From contig JABTUK010000002.1 of the NCBI GenBank assembly GCA_015075405.1, positions 1,550,001 to 1,614,000 on the forward strand: a stretch of 64,000 nt of DNA, in the 5' to 3' direction. This document shows, one piece after another, positions 57,109 to 64,000 of this stretch. The translations under genes were made by a program, and so were the position numbers. The notes under the pieces are model-generated. The model was given only the letters and a program-made list of their open reading frames with translations. It was not told the DNA's origin and searched no databases. How positions within the stretch are numbered: the stretch's first letter is position 1; every line of letters begins with the position of its first letter. The stretch is from Anaerolineales bacterium. GTDB taxonomy: Bacteria > Chloroflexota > Anaerolineae > 4572-78 > J111.

Positions 57109-58938
57109 ATGTCTGACTTTCATTTTGAAGAAGAAGAGTTTAATACGCAGTTTAACGGCAAAACGATCAAACGGATTGCTCAGCAGGCTCGGCCTCACTG
57201 GAAATTAGTGGTGGGCTTTTTGCTGCTGATCGGGGTGGTCTCGGTGCAAGACGCCATCTTTACCTATATCAGCAAAATGATCATTGACGAGGGCATTGTG
57301 CCCAGCGACCGGGCCAGACTGATCGAGTTGATTACCATCTACGCCGGCATGATTCTTATCCAGGCCAGCGCCGTGTTTGGCTTTATCTATCTAGCCGGTG
57401 TTCTGGGCGAGCGCATTCAGTACGATTTGCGCCAAAAGATGTTCAACCATCTCCAGGCGTTGTCCTTTTCCTACTTCGACAAGACGCCGGTGGGCTGGAT
57501 TATGTCCCGCATCAATTCCGACGCCAGCCGCATCGCCGATCTGATCACCTGGGGCCTGATTGACACCACTTGGGCCAGCCTGAACCTGACCATTGCCCTG
57601 GTCTTTATGTTTATCATCAACTGGCAGTTAGCCCTGGTCATGTCGCTGATTCTGCCGCTGCTGGTCATCATTGCCGGGCAGTTTCAGAAACGGATTCTGA
57701 CGGCCTTCCGGCAGGTCCGCAAGCTTAACTCCAAGCTGACCGGCGTGTTCAACGAGAACATCACCGGGGTGCGGGTGGTCAAGGCGCTGACGCGGGAAGA
57801 GAAGAACCTGGAAGAGTTCGACGCGCAGGCCAGCAGCCTGTACCGCTCGGCCTACCGGGCGGCCTGGCTGTCGGCCCTGTTTTTGCCGACGGTGCAAATT
57901 CTGGGGGCAACAGCCCTGGGCGCGATTGTCTGGTATGGCGGCTGGCAGATCACCGTCGGCGGGTTGACTGTCGGCGGGCTGCAAGCTTTTATCTCCTACC
58001 TGACCTTCATGCTCTTTCCGATCCAGGATTTGGCCCGCGTCTACGCCGAAATGCAAAGTTCTATCGCTTCGGCGGAGCGGATTTTTTCGCTGATTGACTC
58101 GCAGCCGGAGATTGTGGACCGGCCCCATGCCATTGATCCCGGCGCAATTCAGGGCGACATCGAGTTTGAGGAAGTGGATTTTTACTACACCCCCGACAAG
58201 CCGGTGCTGGCTAACTTCAACCTGAAGGTCAGACAGGGCGAGACGATTGCCCTGGTCGGCCCGACCGGCGGCGGCAAGTCAACCATCGTCAACCTGGTCT
58301 GCCGCTTCTACGAGCCAAAGGCGGGCATGATCCGCATCGGCGGGCTGGATTACACCTCGCTCACCCTACACGGCATCCAGTCGCGGATTGGCATGGTGCT
58401 GCAAACGCCGCACCTGTTCTCCGGCACTATCCGCGAGAACATCCGCTACGGGCGGCTCGACGCCAGTGACGCCGAAGTTGAGGCAGCGGCGCGGCTGGCC
58501 CACGCCCACGAGTTCATTATCACCCTGGAAAAAGGGTACGACTCCGAGGTGGGTGAGGGCGGCAACCTGCTCTCGACCGGCCAGAAGCAGTTGGTCAGCC
58601 TGGCGCGGGCGGTGCTGGCTCAGCCGGATCTCTTTATCATGGATGAGGCGACCAGCTCGGTGGACACGCTGACCGAGGCGTTGATCCAACAGGGTATGGA
58701 AACCCTGATGAAAAGTCGAACCAGCTTTATCATCGCTCACCGGTTGTCAACCATCAAGCGGGCCGACCGTATCCTGGTCATCGAAGGGGGCCGCATCGCC
58801 GAGATGGGTACACACGCCGAGTTAATCCGGGCCAGGGGCCACTACTACTCGCTCTACACCAAGCAGTTCCGCCAGGAAATGGAGCAGCAGCGGATTGACC
58901 AGGCCTTTGAGCAGGAAAAGGTGGCGGTGGCGGTGTAA
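57109..58938 (+). CDS. ABC exporter half-transporter, catalytic NBD subunit
   Basis: 609 aa. A six-helix export domain is followed by an NBD (about 350-600). Walker A is GPTGGGKSTIVN, Walker B LFIMDEATSSVD keeps the catalytic Glu, and the signature is LLSTGQKQLVSLARAV, with Thr in place of the second Gly, a partner-side change expected when the other ATP site is degenerate. H-loop IAHRLSTIK. Its substrate is unknown; drug or lipid export is typical of the B-type heterodimers. Confidence 0.93.
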   Translation: MSDFHFEEEEFNTQFNGKTIKRIAQQARPHWKLVVGFLLLIGVVSVQDAIFTYISKMIIDEGIVPSDRARLIELITIYAGMILIQASAVFGFIYLAGVLGERIQYDLRQKMFNHLQALSFSYFDKTPVGWIMSRINSDASRIADLITWGLIDTTWASLNLTIALVFMFIINWQLALVMSLILPLLVIIAGQFQKRILTAFRQVRKLNSKLTGVFNENITGVRVVKALTREEKNLEEFDAQASSLYRSAYRAAWLSALFLPTVQILGATALGAIVWYGGWQITVGGLTVGGLQAFISYLTFMLFPIQDLARVYAEMQSSIASAERIFSLIDSQPEIVDRPHAIDPGAIQGDIEFEEVDFYYTPDKPVLANFNLKVRQGETIALVGPTGGGKSTIVNLVCRFYEPKAGMIRIGGLDYTSLTLHGIQSRIGMVLQTPHLFSGTIRENIRYGRLDASDAEVEAAARLAHAHEFIITLEKGYDSEVGEGGNLLSTGQKQLVSLARAVLAQPDLFIMDEATSSVDTLTEALIQQGMETLMKSRTSFIIAHRLSTIKRADRILVIEGGRIAEMGTHAELIRARGHYYSLYTKQFRQEMEQQRIDQAFEQEKVAVAV

Positions 58939-58965
58939 ACCACTGCTAATGTAAATCTTTGGCTG

Positions 58966-59031
58966 ACGATGACCGGAGACCGAGGACCGGGTATTTGTCA
59001 CTGGTCTCCGGTCTCCCGTCCCCGGTCTATT
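58966..59031. repeat. GGAGACC/GGACCGG hairpin repeat
   Basis: Left arm of ACCGGAGACCGAGGACCGGG and right arm of CTGGTCTCCGGTCTCCCGTC. The chosen start of the GNAT gene lies just after it. Confidence 0.75.
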
Positions 59032-59049
59032 TTTGAAGGAGAGAATGGC

Positions 59050-59487
59050 GTGGAGATAACCTTGAGAGAAGTTACTAAAGACAACTGGCGGGAGTGCGTT
59101 GATTTGAAGGTCGGTCCTGGCCAGGAAAAGTTTGTGGCCCCCAACATCTTCTCCATCGCCGAGGCTAAATTCGAGCCGGACTGGGCGCCGCTGGCTATCT
59201 ATGCCGGCGAAACAATGGTCGGCTTTATGATGGTCGGCCAGGACGAGCGGGACGGCAGCTATTGGATTATTCGGCTGATGGTAGACGCCGCCTACCAGGG
59301 CCGCGGCTATGGCCGGGCAGCCATGAAAGAGGTCATCCGGCAACTCAAACAAAAGCCCGACTGCCGCGAGATCAAAATCAGCTTTGTGCCGGAGAATGTC
59401 GCCGCGGAGAAGCTTTATCTCGGCCTGGGTTTTGAACGCACCGGCTGGATCGAGGATGGCGAGGTGGTGCTGCGGTTGGCAGTGTAA
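59050..59487 (+). CDS. GNAT-family N-acetyltransferase
   Basis: 145 aa from GTG 59050, which has AAGGAG eight bases upstream; the reading frame extends further but through a repeat. GNAT motif A, RLMVDAAYQGRGYGRAAMKEV, carries the acetyl-CoA pyrophosphate loop (QGRGYG). The start VEITLREVTKDNWRECVDLKV and SYWIIRLMVD resemble spermidine/diamine acetyltransferase-type proteins. It acetylates an amine; the substrate is unknown. It is the last plus-strand gene before the TolB-like group on the other strand. Confidence 0.9.
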   Translation: MEITLREVTKDNWRECVDLKVGPGQEKFVAPNIFSIAEAKFEPDWAPLAIYAGETMVGFMMVGQDERDGSYWIIRLMVDAAYQGRGYGRAAMKEVIRQLKQKPDCREIKISFVPENVAAEKLYLGLGFERTGWIEDGEVVLRLAV

Positions 59488-59540
59488 AGGCTGGCCTTCT
59501 AATTTGCTTCCCTGAGAGGACACACGGTTGAGATTTCTCA

Positions 59541-60878
59541 TCAATTTGGCAGCCAGCCGACAAAGCGCATTTGAAAACGACCGGAGGTGGGGGTCAGACG
59601 GGTTAAATTGCCCCCATCGGCTTGAACCCGATAAAGATCAGTTCCTTCACGCTCACTAACCGTCGCCGCAAAGATTAACTCGGTGTTATCGGCTGACCAG
59701 GCATAGGCTAAAAATTGACCATCGAACCCGGCGGGAGATAACCGGGTGGGATTGGCCCCATCCCTGTTAATGGTGAACAGAGAAACTTGTTGATCACAAA
59801 AGACAAAACTGGAATAACCAATTTTCGCGCCGTTGGGCGACCAGACAGGCCCGTAGGCGCAGGATGCCTGGGCTAAGGGGGTTATGGAAGCGCTCGCCCG
59901 GTCTACCACAAAAAGCATATTGCTGCCGCCGTCAGGAAGTTTACCTTCTTTGTCCTGGGGATTGGCCGTGATAGCAATGCGTTGTTCGTCGGGTGACCAG
60001 GCGGCATAATCTACCCTGGCGTCTAATGAGGCCGTTAAATTGCGCAGATCGCCCCCGTTCACATCACCGAGATAAAGATCACCATCACTGGTACTGCCAA
60101 TACTTTTGATAAAGAGGAAGGCTTGCCCATCAGGGGCTAGGGTGAGGGTCTCATGAAAAATATCAGGGCTTTCATCGTGGGTGAGGCGGGTTAAGTTAGA
60201 ACCATCCGCGCCTACCAGATAAAGATCGGAAAGATACTGCCCGTTTATCTGTTGATAGCCCGTAAAAAGGAGGCGCTGGCTATCGGGCAGCCAAAACAGG
60301 GGTGGGGTGGTGACGATAGGCTCAGGTATGAGGCGCAAGGGATTGCTCCCATCGGCATTCATCACATACAAGTGACCATACACACTGTCAATGGCAGCTC
60401 CATCCTCCCGACCAATGAAGGCCAGACGGCTTCCATCGGGCGACCATATCGGGCCGTACCCTCGTAAGGCGTCATGGGTTAAGCGAGTTAAATTTTTGCC
60501 ATCAACAGTAACCGTGTAGATATGATAGGGAAAAGGATTGGGATAGGGGGCGGTGGAGAAGGCCACTTGCTGCCCATTGGGCGAAAGGGAGACGTATTTC
60601 TCCATAACTGCGTTTTCAATGCCAAAACTCGTCATGGCTATGGAAGTTCCATCAGGGTTCATCCGAACCAGATTGTAATCACTCACGTAAAGAAAAGCCT
60701 GATCTGTGTTGATCGCCTTATCAGCAGGGCTGTAAAGAGTCGTTGAGGAAGGTTTGGTTTGGTCCTCCAAAAGGGTGAGGGGCGGCTGCGCCAGGGCCAG
60801 GGTGGGCACAAATTTGATAGCAGCCAACGCAATGATGAGAGTGGTCAAACAACGCCAGAGGTGAGCAAAAGTTAACAT
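59541..60878 (-). CDS. TolB-like PD40 beta-propeller protein, exported
   Basis: 445 aa from ATG 60878 (AAGGA six bases upstream). The signal peptide has the hydrophobic core LTTLIIALAAIKFVPTLALA and probable cleavage after ALA. The body has repeated PD40 blades, each with W-S-P-D-G/E-type motifs such as GPIWSPDGSRLAFIG, VWSPNGAKIGYSS and AAWSPDEQRIAI and linker motifs DGSNLTRLT. It is related to TolB-type propellers and to the two others nearby. No enzymatic motif is seen; a binding or scaffold role outside the membrane is likely. Confidence 0.88.
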   Translation of the reverse strand: MLTFAHLWRCLTTLIIALAAIKFVPTLALAQPPLTLLEDQTKPSSTTLYSPADKAINTDQAFLYVSDYNLVRMNPDGTSIAMTSFGIENAVMEKYVSLSPNGQQVAFSTAPYPNPFPYHIYTVTVDGKNLTRLTHDALRGYGPIWSPDGSRLAFIGREDGAAIDSVYGHLYVMNADGSNPLRLIPEPIVTTPPLFWLPDSQRLLFTGYQQINGQYLSDLYLVGADGSNLTRLTHDESPDIFHETLTLAPDGQAFLFIKSIGSTSDGDLYLGDVNGGDLRNLTASLDARVDYAAWSPDEQRIAITANPQDKEGKLPDGGSNMLFVVDRASASITPLAQASCAYGPVWSPNGAKIGYSSFVFCDQQVSLFTINRDGANPTRLSPAGFDGQFLAYAWSADNTELIFAATVSEREGTDLYRVQADGGNLTRLTPTSGRFQMRFVGWLPN

Positions 60879-61002
60879 ATTTTTTCCTTTCAGCAGATAC
60901 ATTTTATAGCCTATAATTTTGAAGCAATCTCAGTTTAACACAGCTTCCAGCGTATAGACCTGAAGGTTAGCTGATGGTTGGCTGATTGGCCTTGCTGCAA
61001 TC

Positions 61003-62364
61003 TCAAAAGGATAGCCAAGCGACAAGGCGCTTGTAACCTGGGGTAGTGGTTAGGCGGGTCAAATCACGACCATCGGCGTCAATCCGGTAGAGAGTGTCAT
61101 CAACAAGATTGCTGCCGGCGGCGGCGCTAAAGATGAGTTGTGTGCTATCCGGCGTCCAAATGTAATCTCCAATGCGACGTGGCAGGTTATCATCAGGCGT
61201 GAGCCGGATAAGGCGGGTTCCATCGGCATGGATGACAGCAAGTTGTTGCTTTTGTGGCTCATCGAAGGTCGTGGTATCGTATCTAAAGGCGATTTTCTGT
61301 CCGTTGGGCGACCATTGAGGCTTCGAAAAAAAGTCCGGTACAGACAGCCCGTGGCGGTTTGAGCCATCGGCGTTAACGACGAAGAGATTCGATCCGCTTT
61401 TGTCTTCTCCCGCAAAAGCGAGCCGTTGACCGGTGAGGGACCAAACTGTCTGTGTACCGGATAGGGTGACCGGGTAGGGTTGAAGGCTGACCATATCTAT
61501 GACATAAAGACCCCCATCAAACCAGCGATAAGCTACTCGTAATCCGGTTGGTGATACAGCCAGTTCAAACGGCCAGGCACAACAAGGAGGTTCCGGCACA
61601 GACTGCTGGCAGGTGAGACAGGTTAAGTCGGAGCCATTGGCCTGAATTATGTAAATATTGCCATAATCTGTTTCTTTTGTTTTATCATAGCCGACAAAGA
61701 GCAATCGCTCGCTGTTGGGCAGCCAGCGGGGGAGATTGTAATCATTGCCGACGCTGATTGACTCAGGTGTAAGGCGGTGTGGGTTTGCGCCGTCAACATT
61801 CATCACGTATAACCCGTCGCGTGGATCGGAGGAGCCGCCCACAAAAGCCAACCGGGTCCCATCGGGCGACCAGAGCGGCGCTCCGGCGGCTACCTTTAGA
61901 TCGTTCCTCATTACTTGGGTTAAATCACTGCCATCTGTGTTAACCGTATAGAGGCTATGATTCAGGGTAGAGAAAGCAATCCTCTTGCCATCCGTTGATA
62001 GCGATAAGTCCGGCCCACCCACTTCCGGCTCACTAAAATCTGGCATCTCGGCCAGGCGAGTTGACGTTCCATCCGGCTCTAAACGAGCCAGGTAATAGAT
62101 TCCTTTCACCCCTTCTATATAAAGAAGGGGCCGGTTGAACATGGCGGTCGGCTCAAGCGGTTGGGGCGTGTCAAGAGGTAGAGAGGTCGCGCGTGGTGTG
62201 GGGCGGAGCAGCTTCGGGAGTAATGTTGTGGTGGGCGTGAGGGTAGAGATGGGCCAAGTGACAGGTTCAACAGTAACTGCAACCCTAGGGGGGGATAAAC
62301 GGTTACAAGCCGAAATTAGGCTCCACATCAATAGACCCAACAAAATAAGGTGTTGTTTTTTCAT
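61003..62364 (-). CDS. TolB-like PD40 beta-propeller lipoprotein
   Basis: 453 aa. N-terminal lipobox LISAC (Cys20) after a short signal, so it is probably lipid-anchored. A Thr/Pro-rich spacer (about 38-72) precedes PD40 blades such as PLWSPDGTRLAFVGG, PQWSPNGQKIAFRYD and TPDSTQLIFSAAAG. It begins directly against the stop of the FHA-regulator gene (no gap), so the two are expected to be coupled. The blade count is about six. Confidence 0.88.
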   Translation of the reverse strand: MKKQHLILLGLLMWSLISACNRLSPPRVAVTVEPVTWPISTLTPTTTLLPKLLRPTPRATSLPLDTPQPLEPTAMFNRPLLYIEGVKGIYYLARLEPDGTSTRLAEMPDFSEPEVGGPDLSLSTDGKRIAFSTLNHSLYTVNTDGSDLTQVMRNDLKVAAGAPLWSPDGTRLAFVGGSSDPRDGLYVMNVDGANPHRLTPESISVGNDYNLPRWLPNSERLLFVGYDKTKETDYGNIYIIQANGSDLTCLTCQQSVPEPPCCAWPFELAVSPTGLRVAYRWFDGGLYVIDMVSLQPYPVTLSGTQTVWSLTGQRLAFAGEDKSGSNLFVVNADGSNRHGLSVPDFFSKPQWSPNGQKIAFRYDTTTFDEPQKQQLAVIHADGTRLIRLTPDDNLPRRIGDYIWTPDSTQLIFSAAAGSNLVDDTLYRIDADGRDLTRLTTTPGYKRLVAWLSF

Positions 62365-63006
62365 TTAAGGATTTAAGATCAGGCTATAACCCACTCCCCG
62401 CCGGGTTACAATAAATTCGGTCTCGGGCGCAAGCTGGCGCAACTGCTGGCGTAGGTTGCTAACCATCCGGTCAAGGGCCTGATCATCCAGGATGGGGTCG
62501 TAGTCACGCTGCCAGAGGGCTTTGGCGCAACTGGCCCGCGTACACAGGTCGTAAGCGTGGTGGTAGAGATGCTGCATCAGGCGCAGTTGGGTTGGGGTGA
62601 GATCGAGCGGCCGTTGGTCAAGGAAATACAACAGCCGGGCTTCATCGTAGGTCAGGCGGCTGTGCCTGACCGGGGTCGTGGCGGCGCCATCTTCAAAACC
62701 AAACAAAGGCTCTGGCCAGCCCAGACCAATTTTATCTTCATGGCGTAAGCGATAAGGGGCACGCAACGGCTGCGCTTGACCATTGACAAATGTGCCGTTG
62801 GCGCTCTGAATATCATGCAGGATGTAGCGGCCGGATTCATCCCGTTCGATCCGGGCGTGGAGGCGAGACACCACCGGCCGGTTTACGACGATGTGGCAGG
62901 TAGGCGAACGCCCGATGGTACAAACATCAGCGTTGAGGATAAATTCGCCGGGCTGAAGATCGGCTTGTAAAGCCATAAGTTTGGCGGCTTCGCCCGAAAT
63001 TAACAT
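62365..63006 (-). CDS. FHA domain - winged-helix transcriptional regulator
   Basis: 213 aa. An N-terminal FHA domain (about residues 12-92) shows TIGRSPTCHIVV, VVSRLHARIERD, DIQSANGTFVNG, the phosphothreonine-peptide binding set (Gly-Arg, Ser, Asn). A C-terminal winged helix of the OmpR/PhoB type (about 125-210) shows PLDLTPTQLRLMQHLYHH, DDQALDRMVSNLRQQLRQ and IVTRRGVGYSLIL. No receiver domain is present, so DNA binding is probably gated by Ser/Thr phosphorylation. AAGGAG lies seven bases upstream of the ATG. It is the direct upstream neighbour of a propeller lipoprotein gene. Confidence 0.92.
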   Translation of the reverse strand: MLISGEAAKLMALQADLQPGEFILNADVCTIGRSPTCHIVVNRPVVSRLHARIERDESGRYILHDIQSANGTFVNGQAQPLRAPYRLRHEDKIGLGWPEPLFGFEDGAATTPVRHSRLTYDEARLLYFLDQRPLDLTPTQLRLMQHLYHHAYDLCTRASCAKALWQRDYDPILDDQALDRMVSNLRQQLRQLAPETEFIVTRRGVGYSLILNP

Positions 63007-63142
63007 GCTGATCTCCTTCGCAAAAAAGATGACCGCTCAACTCTCTTTACTATAACCGGAATTGCCCTTTCTAAACCTGAGCGATGTCTGACGATTGGCT
63101 GATCAAGCTAAAAACCTGGGTGAACACTTCGCTCTCAAACCA

Positions 63143-64000
63143 TTAATTCGGCAGCCAGCTGATAAAATTCTTTTGATTCAAGGTTTGAGTTAGGCGGGTC
63201 AAATGGCTGCCATCGGCCTGCACCAGAAAAAAGTCGGTGTTATAGAAATTGTCTAGAAAATCGGCCTCATTGCCCTGAACACCCCCATTGGAGGAAAAGA
63301 GCAACTGCTGCCCATCCGGCGACCAGTCAAACTGGTAAACCGAAAAATTGTCCGGGGTTAACTTGAGGCGCTGCGTCCCATCGGCGTTGATCACATGCAG
63401 ACCCTCTGCCGAGACGAAAGCAATTCTTTGCCCATCCGGCGACCAAACGATGTCGCCTAGCGCAGGGATGGGCAGTTGGTTCAGGTTGGAGCCATCGGGA
63501 TTGACCACGTAGATACTCTGCTCCCCACTGTTGACATCATAAGCGCCGAAGGCGATCCGCTGCTGATCCGGCGACCAACCAGGATAACTCACATCTTTAT
63601 CGAGGTTCGCCGTCAAATTGCGCGGCTCGCCTCCCTCAATATCACGGATATAAATGTCGTCGCCATTCTCATAAATAAATTGTTGCCCATTGGCTGAGAG
63701 GATATGGTCAAGGGTAGGATCGGGATCAAGCCCCACATCACAGGTCAGACAGGTCAAGTTAGCGCCGTCAGCTTGAATAAGATAGAGCTGCCATCTGGCT
63801 CGCTCTAAACCTTTAAAGAGGATATGTTGACTATCAGGCAGCCAAATAGGATCCTGGATGGGCAGCTCGATAGTTTCAGGACCAATTAGCTGCCGGTTAC
63901 TCCCATCGGCATTGACGACATACAAACGATTCCCCTCCACTTCAGGGCCGCTCAGCAAGGCCAGGCGAGCGCCATCCGGCGACCAACTAGAGCCGAAGCT
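63143..64000 (-). CDS. TolB-like PD40 beta-propeller protein, 5' partial
   Basis: The gene enters from the right edge; its N-terminus is outside the window. The frame is open through 64000 (the last codons read SFGSSWSPDGARLA) and stops at 63143. PD40 motifs: VWSPDGQRIAFVS, DWSPDGQQLLFSSN, GWSPDQQRIAFGA and linker motifs DGTQRLKLTPD. It is the third propeller of this locus and is 137 bases upstream of the FHA regulator gene on the same strand. Confidence 0.88.
   Translation of the reverse strand, partial: SFGSSWSPDGARLALLSGPEVEGNRLYVVNADGSNRQLIGPETIELPIQDPIWLPDSQHILFKGLERARWQLYLIQADGANLTCLTCDVGLDPDPTLDHILSANGQQFIYENGDDIYIRDIEGGEPRNLTANLDKDVSYPGWSPDQQRIAFGAYDVNSGEQSIYVVNPDGSNLNQLPIPALGDIVWSPDGQRIAFVSAEGLHVINADGTQRLKLTPDNFSVYQFDWSPDGQQLLFSSNGGVQGNEADFLDNFYNTDFFLVQADGSHLTRLTQTLNQKNFISWLPN

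Noticed and set aside
1..64000. CRISPR arrays, tRNA and rRNA genes
   Set aside because: None seen by eye. The heptamer and octamer arrays are too short-period and lack unique spacers, so they are not CRISPR.

Overview
The window looks like a chromosome segment from a Chloroflexota bacterium, probably Anaerolineae-like (inference, not tested). The reasons are: high-GC genes, ABC solute-binding lipoproteins with (E/A/P/T)-rich linkers, F420 genes (cofD and a luciferase-like F420 oxidoreductase), many GAF/HisKA_3 and TolB/PD40 style proteins, a Flp-type pilin, and very abundant intergenic hairpin repeats. I see no rRNA, tRNA, CRISPR array or intact insertion sequence.

Left block (about 0.1-20.6 kb, almost all minus strand). 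Reading in the direction of transcription: F420-type oxidoreductase, small dimeric-barrel protein, class I aminotransferase, SDR, polar amino-acid ABC importer (ATPase, permease, Tat-exported binding protein), second SDR, then E1-alpha, E1-beta and E2 of a branched-chain-type 2-oxoacid dehydrogenase, a divergent B12-dependent mutase large subunit, thiolase, CaiB/BaiF CoA-transferase, second thiolase and an AtuA-family protein. MOSC, an AT-rich DMT transporter and an enoyl-CoA hydratase follow. The order suggests import of an amino compound, transamination, oxidative decarboxylation to acyl-CoA, skeleton rearrangement and thiolysis.

Middle block (21-43.7 kb). A soluble GAF histidine kinase and NarL-type regulator, a PfkB sugar-acid kinase and an NTF2-like protein lie on the minus strand. 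A complete CUT1 sugar ABC operon follows on the plus strand (binding lipoprotein, two permeases, two different ATPases, small membrane protein). After it come two sugar-phosphate isomerase/epimerase TIM barrels, the two halves of the Tm-1 architecture as separate genes (UPF0261 and PEP-hydrolase-like barrel), cupin, DJ-1/PfpI, CoA-binding and Dabb proteins. Two toxin-antitoxin modules sit between the Tm-1 halves, the second with an internally deleted toxin. TerC and cofD are divergent from a shared promoter region.

Right block (43.8-64 kb). It holds a multiply disrupted transposase-like pseudogene, a phosphodiester glycosidase-like protein, an MFS/methyltransferase/HDAC-like cluster, a 48-aa Flp pilin with its own terminator, MoxR plus DUF58, a promoter-driven 34-aa ORF followed by twin terminators, a heterodimeric ABC exporter with one degenerate ATP site, a GNAT, and a locus of three TolB-like propellers around a FHA-winged-helix regulator. 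The last gene runs off the right edge.

The most unusual feature of the window is its repeats. More than 30 loci carry hairpins, most built from degenerate 6-10 bp units, and three protein-coding genes carry such units in frame in interdomain linkers. There is also a MITE-like 90-98 bp pair, one copy with a perfect 5-bp flanking duplication.
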